Below the pieces are notes generated by a model. It did no database searches. It was not told where the DNA came from and was given only the letters and a program-made list of their open reading frames with translations. The position numbers and the translations under genes are program-made. Positions 23,075-34,677 of a DNA stretch of 64,000 bases are shown piece by piece (positions within the stretch are counted from its first letter, which is position 1; each line of letters opens with the position of its first letter). This DNA comes from Anodontia alba (Eukaryota; Mollusca; Bivalvia; Lucinida; Lucinidae): positions 61,758,910-61,822,909 of the forward strand of contig OZ024826.1 in assembly GCA_964016985.1 (NCBI GenBank), in the 5' to 3' direction.

Positions 23075-23377
23075 TTAACCCTATTCCTGCTGAACCTGGA
23101 TATGCCCTGCCTTTGCAAACAGTGTAGATCCAGTGTAAATTAACTAAAACTAAGAATAGTCAAAATTAACCCTAGTCCTGCTGAACCTGGATAAGCCCTG
23201 CCTTTGCAAACAGTGTAGCTCCAGATCAGTTGGCTTCTGAAGAAGCTATCTGATCTGGATCTGTACTGTTTGCCATTAAGTATGTGAATTCATACCAACA
23301 ATCTGGAACAAGTAATTTGATTGGCTGAAAACTAGAAATGGGTGTGGCATCAATTTATTCAGTAGGACAAGGGTTAA
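23075..23377. mobile_element. Family A MITE with duplicated left end
   Basis: TTAACCCTATTCCTGCTGAA at 23075 and again TTAACCCTAGTCCTGCTGAA near 23166; right end AGGACAAGGGTTAA at 23377. About 95 bases (host flank ATTAACTAAAACTAAG plus the left MITE end) are tandemly duplicated, so the duplication came after insertion. Confidence 0.8.
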
Positions 23378-23821
23378 GTGAAAACATGTTTTGATGTAAC
23401 TTGTGCAGTCTGATCAGGGTCTATGCTGTTTGCTTATAGAATGGTTAAACAATACCCCAATAACAGCAGCAATGAACAGCCTTTTAATTTTTATAATTAT
23501 TTTTCAGAGAAAATAAGGCTTGACATTTTATGTGAATCATCTGCTGCTAAACTGTTAATTGGCATGAAATGTGTGAAACAATAATAGTAAAACATCTGCT
23601 ACAATTTTGCATACTGTTTGAAGGGTGAAGGGCCATATACTATGTTAGTGACCAGTGTAGACTTTATCAGAGTGGATGATGATGCTCATGCTGATCAGTC
23701 TATGCTGGTCACATATGTCATAAGGCTTTTTTACTCAGTGAGTCTCATATAGTCTTGAAAACAGTAATTTCTTGCCTCATTGAATGTTTAGCTAAAGAGC
23801 ATCCCTGTTAATGCAGATGGT

Positions 23822-26800
23822 TAACCCTTCAAGTGCCAATCATAACTGCAGTAGACCTTTTTTAGCTCACCTGATCCGAAGGCTCCGGATGAGCTATTGT
23901 GATCATTTGCGGTCCATCATCCATCCACACCTTTGAACGACTTCTCGTCTGAAACCCTTGGGCCAATTTTCTTCAAACTTCATATGGAGCCTTCTGATAA
24001 AATTGAAAATGTTTACAAATGGTCACAGCCTGTTAATCAAGATGGCCGCCGTGCCAATATGGCGTAAAAACATGTAAAAATCTTTTTCTCCAGAACCATG
24101 AAAGCTTTTAGGCTAAATCTTGGTATATAGCATCAGGGACTCAAGATCTACCAAATTTGTTCAAATGGTGATCCTATGTTGACCTTTGACCTTTTTCAGC
24201 AAGGTCAAATTTTTGTTCCTATGCATTTGTATGGGGAAAATATTGAAAGGTCAGTTTCTCAAAATGTATTAAAGACTAATGACTGACACTTACAATGTAT
24301 GATCAAAGTAGCAAACCGTTTTAGTTACAATCAAATTTTTGTCCCCCCCGGGGTTATCTGCCCTTGCCCCTGGGCTACATGCATATATAAAATCTTGTAA
24401 TCTTAAAATGTCTTCTATTCTGAAACAGCTTGACCAGTTTTCACCAGATTTCACACTGAGCCTTCTGTCAAAGGGGTATTATCAATTTGTTCAAACAGTT
24501 CTGCATTATTAAACAAGATGGCCACCATGCCCATATATGGTAAAAAATGCTTAAAAATCTTCTCCAGAATGGAGAAAACTTTAAGGCTGAATCTTTGTAT
24601 AAAGGATCCGGGACTCAAGGTCTACCAAGTTTGTTCAAATGATGACCCTAGGTTAACATTTGACCTTCTTATGGCAAGGTCAAATTTACATCCCTATGCA
24701 TTCCTATGGGGAAAATATTGAAAATTCAGTTTCTCATAATGTTTTAAAGACTAATGGCTGAAACTTACATTGTACATGTATGATCAAAGTAGCAAACCCT
24801 TTTAGTTACAATAAAAAATTTTGTCCCCTGGGATTATCTTTCCTTGCCCTGGGCTACATACATGTATAATATCTTGTAATCTTCAATTGTCTTCTACTCT
24901 GAAATAGCTTTCAATTTTCACTAGATTTCACATGAGCCTTCTGTCAAAGGAATATTATCAATTTGTTCAAACAGTTCTGCATCATTAAACAATATGGCCA
25001 CCATGCACATATATGGTAAAAAAACACTTAAAAATCTTCTTCTCCAGAACCAAGAAAGCTTTAAGGCTGAATCTTGGTATTAAAGCATCTACCAAGGTCT
25101 ACCAAGTTTGTTCAAATGATGACCCTAGGTTGACAGTTGACCTTATGGCAAGGTCAAATTTACATCCTTATGCATTTGTATGGAGAAAATATTGAAAATT
25201 CAGTTTCTCAAAATGTTTTAAAGACTAATGGCTGAAACTTACACTGTGTGCTCAAAGTAGCAAACCCTTTTAGTTACAATAAAAATTTTGTCCCTTGGGG
25301 TTATATGCTCTTGCCCCTGGGCTACATGCATGTTTAAAATCGCGTAATCTTAAAATGTCTTCTACTCTGGAACAGCCTGACCAGTTTTCACCAGATTTCA
25401 CATTGAGCCTTCTGTCAAAGGGATATTATCAATTTGTTCAAACAGTTCTGCATCATTAAACAAGATTGCAGCCATGCCCATATATGGTAAATAACACTTA
25501 AAAATCTTCTACTCCTGAACAGAGAAAGCTTCAAGGCTGAATCTTTGTATAAAGGATCCGGGACTCAAGGTGTACCAAGTTTGTTCAAATGATGACCCTA
25601 GGTTAACATTTGACCTTCTTATGGCAAGGTCAAATTTACATCCCTATGCATTCCTATGGGGAAAATATTGAAAATTCAGTTTCTCATAATGTTTTAAAGA
25701 CTAATGGCTGAAACTTACATTGTACATGTATGATCAAAGTAGCAAACCCTTTTAGTAACAATAAAAAATTTTGTCCCCTGGGATTATCTTTCCTTGCCCT
25801 GGGCTACATACATGTATAATATCTTGTAATCTTCAATTGTCTTCTACTCTGAAATAGCTTTCAATTTTCACTAGATTTCACATGAGCCTTCTGTCAAAGG
25901 AATATTATCAATTTGTTCAAACAGTTCTGCATCATTAAACAATATGGCCACCATGCACATATATGGTAAAAAAACACTTAAAAATCTTCTTCTCCAGAAC
26001 CAAGAAAGCTTTAAGGCTGAATCTTGGTATTAAAGCATCTACCAAGGTCTACCAAGTTTGTTCAAATGATGACCCTAGGTTGACAGTTGACCTTATGGCA
26101 AGGTCAAATTTACATCCTTATGCATTTGTATGGAGAAAATATTGAAAATTCAGTTTCTCAAAATGTTTTAAAGACTAATGGCTGAAACTTACACTGTGTG
26201 ATCAAAGTAGCAAACCCTTTTAGTTACAATAAAAATTTTGTCCCTTGGGGTTATATGCTCTTGCCCCTGGGCTACATGCATGTTTAAAATCGCGTAATCT
26301 TAAAATGTCTTCTACTCTGGAACAGCCTGACCAGTTTTCACCAGATTTCACATTGAGCCTTCTGTCAAAGGGATATTATCAATTTGTTCAAACAGTTCTG
26401 CATCATTAAACAAGATTGCAGCCATGCCCATATATGGTAAATAACACTTAAAAATCTTCTACTCCTGAACAGAGAAAGCTTCAAGGCTGAATCTTGGTAT
26501 AAAGGATCTGGGACTCAAGATCTACCAAGTTTGTTCAAATGATGACCCTGGATTGACATTTGACCTTCTTACAGCAAGGCAAAATTTGTATTCGTATGCA
26601 TTTGTATGGGGAAAATATTGAAAATTCAGTTTTTCAAAATGTTATAAAGACTTATGGCTGAAACTTACAATGTATGATCAGAGTAGCAAATCCTTTTAGT
26701 TACAATCAAAAAGTAGCAAATCCTTTTAGTTACTAGTAAAATTTTGCCCCCTGGGGCTATCTACCCTTGCCCCTGGGCAATATACATTTATATAAATCTC

Positions 26801-27129
26801 ATAATCTTTAAATGTCTTCTTCTCTGAAAAGCTTGACCGATTCTCACCAGATTTTACTTTGGATCTTCTGTGGAAGGGGTATTATCAATTTAAAGTGATT
26901 CTGCATCATTAAACAAGATGGCTGTCTGTGACAATGTTGCATGGCATCTGCAGATATGCAGTGACTGTTTTACTCAGGTGTGCAAATTGTGGCCCATGGG
27001 CCTCTTATTTTATTTTTTCATAGAAAATAAGTCTTGACACTTCATGTCAAGACTTATTTTTTATGAAAATAAAAAAAAAAAAATTAGAATGCCATCTGCT
27101 ACAAATTGTGCTTGGCGCTTTAAGAGTTA
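23822..27129. mobile_element. Family B MITE split by a 3.1-kb insertion
   Basis: The left end TTAACCCTTCAAGTGCCAAT (23822) and right end CTTGGCGCTTTAAGAGTTAA (to 27129) pair as family B termini, but the array element 23864-27003 lies between them. The remaining MITE body (27004-27129) has the usual GTCTTGACACTTCATGTCAAGAC fold-back, here read in pieces of at most 20 bases. Confidence 0.65.
23864..27003 (+). mobile_element. Array element with 475-bp units and a 950-bp higher-order repeat
   Basis: Starts AGCTCACCTGATCCGAAGGC and ends GGCCCATGGGCC then TCTTATTTT. The body holds about seven ~475-bp units; the CTTCTGTCAAAGG motif recurs near 23989, 24462, 24937, 25411, 25887, 26361 and 26869. Two adjacent dimers (24596-25545 and 25546-26495) are almost identical, with only about three differences seen. 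The ORFs at 25013-25195 and 25963-26145 are the same chance frame in each copy. Confidence 0.8.
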
Positions 27130-27390
27130 AATGCTTGCTTCGTGGTCTTGTGTCATCAGTTTGAATGCTGCTAGGGGAAGAATTCTTCTGATTAAATTGT
27201 GAAACCATTGCCCCAAGATGACTGAAATACCATGGAATTTGAAAAATTGCTGTATTTTGTTTTGTAAACTGCTGTATCCATAAAGCATTTTGGATAGAAT
27301 ATTATGTACAACTGTTATCATATTTTGCATTTTCTGAAAGTTTGCATTTTTTTGTCCACCTTGTTTTTTTTTTGTTTTGTTTTGTTTTTA

Positions 27391-27735
27391 GCTCACCTGT
27401 CACATAGTGACAAGGTAAGCCTTTGTGATCACATTTTGTCCTTTGTCCACCGTGTGTGCGTCCATGCGTGCGTCTGGGCAGATGTTGGTCCTCACCAGTA
27501 GTTGACACGGAGGTCAAAGGTCAAGGTCACAGTGACCTCTAGTACAAAACAAGCTTATCTCAGCAATGAATGGGACTCAAACATATTAGGGATGTTTCTT
27601 ATGGCCAGAAGATGACCCTGAAGGCAGAGGTCATGGTCAAGGTCACCATGACCTTTAGAACTGCATCTCTGTTAGCAATGCTATGTATAACATGAATCAG
27701 GTGTGTGATATAGGGCCATCATGGCCCTCTTGTTA
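27391..27735 (+). mobile_element. Compact hairpin-start/hairpin-end element without array
   Basis: AGCTCACCTGTCACATAGTG-ACAAGGTAAGC hairpin, TTTGTGATCAC, a short body with AGGTCAAGGTCACAGTGACC phrases, then ATAGGGCCATCATGGCCC and TCTTGTT. It has both ends and no long array, so it shows the minimal form of the family. Confidence 0.8.
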
Positions 27736-27822
27736 TTTTTTTTGTTGTTTTTTTTATTTTTTATTTTATTTTTTTTATTTTTATTATTATTTTATTTTTT
27801 ATTTATTTATTTATTTTTTTTT
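27736..27822 (+). repeat. T-rich microsatellite
   Basis: Runs of T broken by A and G (TTTTATTT and TTATTATTAT types). The ORF through it codes for F/Y/L runs and is an artefact. Confidence 0.9.
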
Positions 27823-28287
27823 GGCTCTGTTTATTCACTTGAAAATATTACAACCTTACATTATTTTTAGCAGTAAAATACAAAAAGGTGGTATTTATTT
27901 TCTCTATTTTCACTTTGTTATTAATTACATTAGAAAGAAAACATTTGGAAACAAAAACACACAGAAGAACAGAAATTGAGGACTCGATTTATTAAGTCTC
28001 TTCATAACTGGATTATTTCAGCAGTCTTTTTACTATACTATTTTCTGCATTATTTTATTTCATTTTGACAAGTTCATACCACAAAAAAAGAACAGATTAA
28101 GAAAAAAGTTACACCAGAGTTATTTCTTAAATATGATAGTGTTATGTTAAAGAAAAGACTTAATGGCAGGCTTTTTCTGAACTGGTTACTGGTAATGTTC
28201 TTTTGCTAAAGTTAGAACATATTTTTAATACTTTCAAGAATATAGCACTATTATACCATCAAGAATATGAAAATGTTTTTATTGAAT
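27823..28287. other. Unassigned, AT-rich
   Basis: About 460 bases of AT-rich sequence with no recognised exon, RNA or repeat end. Confidence 0.4.
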
Positions 28288-28289
28288 TA

Positions 28290-28449
28290 CAGTAGAACCT
28301 TCATAATTCAAACACCAATAATTGAAAATTCTTGATGAAGTCCAAATTGAAATATATGGATACATATTTAACCCTTGATAATTCAAAATGTCAAGAATTA
28401 AAACAAAATTGTCTGGTTCCTTGAACTTTGAATTATTGAGGTTCCACTG
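28290..28449. mobile_element. pogo/Tigger-like MITE
   Basis: CAGTAGAACCTTCATAATTC at the left, GAATTATTGAGGTTCCACTG at the right, TA at 28288-28289 and 28450-28451. The CAGTRGAACCT...AATTC end type and TA target are usual for pogo/Tigger-derived MITEs. Confidence 0.85.
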
Positions 28450-28567
28450 TACATAGCTTCCTTGTGACAGATTTGTCATGGCAAGGAAATTTTGTTGATT
28501 ATTCAGTATAAAATGTTGTTAATAAGTTTTTTAAGTTCCATGGAACTCTGTATGTCAGTTTCTTATA

Positions 28568-28885
28568 CAGTAAACTCTCGTTACAATGACAGCATTTGTT
28601 CCCAAAGATTTTGCCATTAAAATGAATTTGCTATTGCTATTGCAAGAATTCTTAATGGACAGAATGATATGTAAGAAGATCTTGTTTTATTCTTATTTCC
28701 CCATAGAACATATGAGGTGATTCTAACAAGTATTAAAAACGTATGTTGCTTGAAATTTTAATGCAGTATTATTGCATAATTTCTCATTAACTGTCACCTC
28801 TTGAGCGAAGGTTTTGTGACATTCTGATTGTCATTATAGCAAATTTTGCCATTGTATCGAGTGTCGTTATAAAGAGGGTTGACTG
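28568..28885. mobile_element. TA-flanked MITE, mariner/pogo type
   Basis: CAGTAAACTCTCGTTACAAT at the left, TCGTTATAAAGAGGGTTGAC-TG at the right, TA at 28566-28567 and 28886-28887. No transposase ORF. Confidence 0.8.
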
Positions 28886-29956
28886 TAATAATGTTCTGTT
28901 AGTTTTACAAACTGACAAGTGTTCAGACAGTGTTCAAAACCATCTTGAATTGTTATCTTCAAAGTCTTCATTGTAAAACTACCATAACCTAAATATTGGG
29001 ACAGACAGGCCTGAGCAAACAGTGTAAACCCAAATCATCTGATCAGGGACTACACTGTTTGTCAGTCATCCAGCTATAGACACATTTTACAGGTAGTGAA
29101 ATAGAATGTACGTTTCTGATGTTGCAACTCAAATTAGCCATGGAGTTTAAAATTGAGTTGAAAACTTCATAGACAGGAGAGCTTTAAATCATGTTCGTGA
29201 ATTGTTTAAACTTGTCATAATGTATTGTAGTCTTTTCATAATAATTTTCTGTAACAGAAGATACTTTAAACTTTCCTTTTGTGTTCAAAAACTATCATGG
29301 TTATGTAGATACTGCACAAAAACCACGCAGGTTTTTTTGGGGCATGTTTTTTTCTCTGTAACAGAAACAGATGAAACAATTAAAATATATAAGGAATACT
29401 CTAAAATGGACTGAAACAGAATGAAACAAATGAGAAAATAATCGCATTTGTCAAATAAGTACAGTTTACAGTGGTGTAATCTTATTCTAGCATGTTAACC
29501 TTAACCCATTGTATTCTGGAGACCCCTAAAAGGGTAATTTGCAAACAGTGCAGACCCAGATCAGATGCCATAGAATGCAGCATCAGATGAGGGTCTCTTC
29601 TGTGTGCAAATAGTTCAACCATTTTTCTCTATGAATATCTAAATCGCATAGCCTGACATACCTTAAATTGAAATTATATCCTCCATTACAAATTGTGGAA
29701 GAGTTCATTCAGTCTAAAATTGATTAAAAGTACAAGTCACCATAGCGGCAGACAGTTTAATTTCTTATTGGTTACCTGTGAAAATAAGGCAAGCTCCATA
29801 GATTTTATTAGATTATTCTTGTGAGTTTTCTGCTAGATAGATACTTTGCATGAAATCTTAATAAAAATCTTAAAAGTTGCCTTTGGAAACAAAGAACACA
29901 CAAAAGAATGAAAATCAGAGACCCGGTTTAAGTGTGTTGAGATGTAGTTTGCAAGG
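28886..29956. other. Palindromic cassettes in unassigned sequence
   Basis: 28980-29075 and 29500-29610 each hold a GCAAACAGTG...CAGGGACTACACTGTTTG-type palindrome. The second lies in a TTAACCCATTG...GGAGACCCCTAAAAGGGTAA context shared with 8395 and 39585. The ORF at 29202-29414 ends in a plausible exon-like stretch (AG|AAACAGATGAAAC...) but has no partner exons. Confidence 0.45.
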
Positions 29957-29964
29957 CTGCTTAT

Positions 29965-30419
29965 TAAGGCTGGCACAATTAATCGAATAATCGATTCATT
30001 TATCGATAAATTCCACAAAAATGATTATCATTACAGATTTGCTAATAATCGATCATTTGGTTTCTGTGTTTTTTACTTTACCATATTTACCCTAAGTATT
30101 CAGACACCTCAGCTCCTTACCATACTTTATCTAAAATTTGAACCAGTCCAATTTGCTACCCACTGTTGTATCTAAAATAGCTGGATGAGTGGCCAGTGTA
30201 GACCCTGATGAGACGCTGCATTTGTGGCATCTTATCTGGGTCTGCACTGTTTGCTCATGCCTGTCTGACCAAATACAAATAGTAAAGTATAACATATGGG
30301 AAAGTCATGCTCAGATAGGTAAAATCATGACGAAATCTGCAGTGATTACTAATCGATTATCAAGCACAATGGCAGGACTGATAATCTATTATCTATTTAG
30401 CTCTGATTAGCCAGCCTTA
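29965..30419. mobile_element. hAT-like MITE
   Basis: TAAGGCTGGCACAATTAATC at the left and complement GATTAGCCAGCCTTA at the right, with an 8-base flanking duplication CTGCTTAT (29957-29964) / CTGTTTAT (30420-30427). The 8-bp target and GGCTGGC-type end fit hAT. The interior has ATCGATTA-type inverted repeats and a nested sequence with a palindromic cassette (30070-30270). Confidence 0.8.
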
Positions 30420-30505
30420 CTGTTTATGTTCCCTAGCACTGACTTAAGCAGTATTCAGTTTTAAATGTAACTTATCTTCTTGAAAAAAATAAAAATATAT
30501 TTCAG

Positions 30506-30608
30506 AATATTGTTTGTGACAATTTTGAATGACTGTTTTAGCATTGAAGAGCCCAAATTATCCACAGCACAGAAGAATACAGCAAAATTTACCAAGAGCA
30601 TTGCATAA
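30506..30608 (+). CDS. Candidate orphan terminal exon
   Basis: After acceptor AATATATTTCAG (or the later TGACTGTTTTAG) an open frame ends SIEEPKLSTAQKNTAKFTKS-IA then TAA at 30606-30608. Composition looks protein-like and there is no repeat here. No partner exon or domain is recognised, so this is only a candidate for the last exon of a plus-strand gene. Confidence 0.25.
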
Positions 30609-31276
30609 CTGGCAGCCTGCCAGAACATTCTGTTTCCTTTTTAGATACAGCAAAATTGAAATATTGTTTGTAGGGATGAGGGAGGCACCTGTGTGATTAG
30701 CTCTTAAAGGGTTCAATTTAATGTTTAATTTATTTTAATTTTTATGTTAAGATGAAAAAATATTTTTATTAAAGTTAAAGCTTTTTGCAAGTTTGGATGC
30801 TTATTATTTCAGTCCTCCTTTGTAATACATGTTTTCTTCTGAGAAACATGTCTGCTCGGGCAGCTTTTAGGAACAAAGAAGTTATGTGGGTTAGATGCGA
30901 TATTTCTCAGTCATTTCTGACTGTGAGCAACTTTTTTTTTTTTTTTTTTTTTTTTTCTTTTTTTTTTTTTTTATTTAGACTAAACATGTATTTAAATGTC
31001 ATAAATACATATATACTGACAAATATATATAGCACATGACTATTTTAAATACGTTATCATTTGAAATGACAAATTCAAAACCTATCTCTTTAAAAGATTA
31101 GTAAAAGAGAAAAAGTTTAGAAAGAGAGAGGGGGTTGTTGAGAAAAGTTGGTAGACACGGCTGTTGGAATATTGTTCAGATTCATGTAACACGTGAAAAT
31201 ACAGAAGATTGCTGGTGTGTAGTTACCACTAAGACTGATAATAGTGAAACCATTGCTGTATCAAGACCACGGTAGT

Positions 31277-31311
<35 letters not shown>

Positions 31312-31492
31312 CTTAAAGGACAGCAGAAAACAAGCTGTAATATCAATATATGTTCTAAAGTATACTGTCTTCTATAACTATAAATTCATGGTGCACCTCT
31401 TTATCCAGAGTCTGTTTCAATATACCCGTGGCAGATAGTCAGCAGTAAGCAGAACCCAGACACTAACATAAAAGTCATATTGGACCCATGGG

Positions 31493-33787
31493 TCACTCTG
31501 TGCTTGGATAAAAGTAGTTATATACTGGTGTCCACTTCTTAAAAAATTTATTTAATCTATTATTAATGAATAAAGTGTATCTCTCGCTAAGCATTTTTTT
31601 CTTTAACAGGCTGACAAAACCTTGAATGCTTAGATTTCTGGAAGCAAATTTGTTTTTGTAGATGTAATATTTTGCTAAACCATAGATATAATTGACCAGT
31701 TCTGTTTTACCACCGTATGCAAATAATATGTTTCGATCTTCTAACAATATTTCTAAATTGATATTTGTTGTCAACCATGTTTTAAGTTCAATCCAAAATG
31801 TTTTTACTCTTGGGCATCGAAGAAATAGATGATGAATTTTTTCTGGTTGCTCACCACAGTAACTACAAGCCAGATTATCAGTTTTGTTAATTTTATAAAG
31901 AAACGAATTAGTTACTAAAATTTTATTATTAATTTTGTATTGAAAGTCGCGCAGTTTTATCTCGTGAAATAACTTTAATGTTCGATGATACATTTTCCAT
32001 TCCTCTTCCCCTATAGCCCCCATCTCCGTTTGCCATTTTGCTTGTGGGATGTACTCGTTTACTCCGACCAAAATGTCGTAGAAAATTCTACTTCCTTTCT
32101 TTGATTTAATTAGGTATTGAAGGTATATATTACATACTACATTTTGTTTAGTTTCAACAATAAATACACGATTCATGTTAATTTGATCTTTCCATACTTG
32201 AGAAATATTATTTAATACATGCTGATAGTCTAGAAATGTGCCCCTTATATTATATTTCGCTTTTAACTGTTCAAAACTATAAAATATCCCTTCCTCACTA
32301 ATAAGATCATTAATTACTCTTATGCCCATATCCCACCAATTTCTTAAGAACAGTTGCCCATTTCCAATGCGATCATTATGCCATATAGGGCATATAAGAA
32401 TTTGTTTAATGTTTTCTACGGGAACCGCTTCACAAAATTCAGACCAAACTTGCATTAAATCTTTCCAAAATGGATTTTGTAAATTGGAACTAAGTTCCGC
32501 CGCACAAACGCCACCAAACGAAAATATCTCCGAAAAATTTATCGAAGCTAATTCTTTCCACCCACCAGTATCTGATTGTTGTAGTATTCTTCGTAACCAT
32601 GAAACTTTTAATGCTTTTATAAATGACCTTAATTCCACCATTCTTAAACCTGCATATTCTATGTTTTTGATTATAATTCTTCTTTTAATCCTATCTGGTC
32701 CTGAATTCCACAAAAACTTGTAAAACATTTTTTCTAACTCCTTTATTAGTTCGTTTGGTGGCGCTGGTAGTGAAATAAAGAGATGTACAAACTTAGAAAG
32801 AGCGAGAGATTTAATAACTGTTATTCTACCTATCAGGGTCAATTTTCTTCTGGACCATTGATTTAGTATATTCTTAACTTTTAAAAGAACTTCTTGGCTA
32901 TTTAGGTCCCATATATTAAACACTAGGGGTGAGAACACTACACCTAAGGCTTTTAAAGGTTCTTGCGACCAATCTAACGGGTACTCATCACACAGAGTTT
33001 TTTCTGAATTACTTAAACTACCTATCCATAAGGCCCTTGTTTTATCTACATTTATTTTTAATCCTGACATTATATAATATTGTTTTAATGTACGTAAAGC
33101 TTCTTTAAGTGAAATTTCAGAGCCATCTAATAAAAGCTGTGTATCATCCGCATATTGTGATAATTTGAATTCTTTATTATTTATGTGTATACCTTTAATA
33201 TCTTTATTATTCCTTATCATTTTCCCGAGAATTTCTGCGCATAATATAAAAATATATGGTGATATCGGATCCCCTTGTCTACAACCTCGTTTAAGATAAA
33301 AGAAGTCGGACATAAAGCCATTTTGGAGTATACATGATTCAGCCCCATTTTGAAATAGACTAATCCAGGTTTTAATAGACCTTCCAAAATTAAAATAATC
33401 TAAAACTTTCGAAATGAACTTCCAAGAGACAGTATCAAATGCTTTCTCAAAGTCTATGGAAAGTAGCAGACCGGGTATATTTTGTTTTTTAGATTCAAAA
33501 AGTACATCATAAATAAGTCTTACATTTTCTCCTAAAAACCTACCCGCTATAAAACCTTTCTGATTTTCATGTATGACTTTATCAAGTACTGTTTTTAATC
33601 TATTTGATATTACTGCTGATGCAAGTTTGTATGTAACATTCAATAAAGATATCGGTCTCCAATTTTTTAAATTAATTCTTGGTTTATTTGGTTTGGGAAT
33701 GCATGTTATAATACCTTGCTTTTGAGTAATACTTAGCAAGCCAGTACGATAACCGAAGTTCAATGAACGAAAAGTAAAATTGTCCAA
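31493..33787 (-). pseudogene. LINE ORF2: reverse transcriptase and C-terminal domain
   Basis: 764 codons. RT blocks are in order: NWRPISLLN (~residues 42-50), GFIAGR (78-83), SIDFEKAFD (110-118), RGCRQGDPISPYIF (167-180) and YADD (212-215, the catalytic aspartates). An LTLIGR...KSLALSKFVH thumb region follows. Near residue 640 a zf-RVT-like zinc site CSYC...HHLFLRC appears. The ORF begins with a non-ATG codon only because a one-base indel near 33787-33800 separates it from the upstream frame. RT and thumb are otherwise uninterrupted, so decay is slight. It would nick DNA and copy its own RNA at the insertion site; this copy is dead because of truncation and frameshift. Confidence 0.93.
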
Positions 33788-34657
33788 TATCGACCCAAAA
33801 GAATTTAAAAAACTCTACTGTGAACCCGTCCAAACCGGGACTTTTATTATTATTCATATTTCTTAAAGCGGATGTTAGCTCTGTGTAAGTTATCTCACCT
33901 TCTAATTCCTGTGATTCTTTATCGGACAATTTACTTTCATTGTCACCTAATATTGAATGTATTGATTTAGAATCGTCTATTTCGACTTCCTTATATAATT
34001 CTTTATAAAAATTTGTTTGGCATTTTAGAACATCGGACATTTCTGTAACTTCTTTACCTTCTTCGTTCACCAATTTATGTATAACTTTACTAGTAAAATT
34101 TCTTTTTTCTAAATTAAAAAAATAATGTGATGGTTTTTCGCCTAAATCTTCATATCTGCTTCGGGATCTTAACAATACTCCTTCAATTTTCTCTTTTTGA
34201 ATTTCATTTAATAAAGATTTTTTACTTTCTAATTCATCCAAAACATCTTCAGATAAATTTAAAAAGTTTGCATTTACTTCTTCTTCAATCAATTTAATAT
34301 CTTTCTCTAATTTAGCTTCTTCCTCTTGCCGCTGTTTCTTTCTCTGAGAACTGTATTTTATTGTACTACCACGAATCATTAATAAAAGCGTTTCTAAAAA
34401 AAGTTGATCATTTATACTAAATTCTTGTTCTTGATTATCAATATTGTTTTCTCCGTTATTTATTTGGTATGTTTGTTTTACATCAGAAATCGTGTTTTTA
34501 ACCAGACTTACATACTGTTGATCTTTTAGTAATGAATTATTGAACTTCCAGTAACCCCGCCCCCTTTCGTTTGTATTTAAAGCAAGTTCAAATACTATGC
34601 CACTGTGGTCTGATCTATAACCTGGAATTATTTTTGCCTCAGATGCATATGGGAAGA
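33684..34657 (-). pseudogene. LINE ORF2: endonuclease C-terminus and linker
   Basis: The frame is open from the truncation point at 34657, well upstream of the first ATG at 34379. The first part contains YRSDHSGIVFEL, the SDH catalytic motif of APE-type endonucleases (about 34593-34617). Then come a charged, coiled-coil-like linker (KKQRQEEEAKLEKDIKLIEE), GEKPSHYFFNLEKRN, and NNNKSPGLDGFTVEFFK, the standard lead-in to RT. After WVDIG the frame runs off into non-homologous residues; the RT continues in the other frame. Confidence 0.88.
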
Positions 34658-34677
34658 GACTGTGAGCAACTTAATCT

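Larger units (their letters stand above)
30934..34657 (-). mobile_element. 5'-truncated LINE (non-LTR retrotransposon)
   Basis: Minus-strand insertion. The poly(A) tail appears as a T run at 30934-30972, the 3' UTR covers about 30973-31492, ORF2 covers 31493-34657, and the 5' end is cut inside the endonuclease. A perfect 15-bp target-site duplication GACTGTGAGCAACTT lies at 30919-30933 and 34658-34672. An A run on the plus strand at 31278-31307 lies within the 3' UTR. RT sequence and tail type place it with L1/Tx1-like LINEs common in cnidarians and molluscs (family by resemblance only). Confidence 0.93.

Noticed and set aside
25013..26145. Two identical 60-codon ORFs
   Set aside because: They are the same frame of a 950-bp duplicated repeat, with no domain and no splice context.
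27683..27979. 98-codon membrane-like ORF
   Set aside because: Phe/Tyr/Leu runs come from a T-rich microsatellite.
29202..29414. Small secreted or membrane protein
   Set aside because: No homology seen, no start context, AT-rich; hydrophobic content is explained by base composition.
32322..32723. 133-codon plus-strand ORF
   Set aside because: Antisense shadow of the LINE ORF2.
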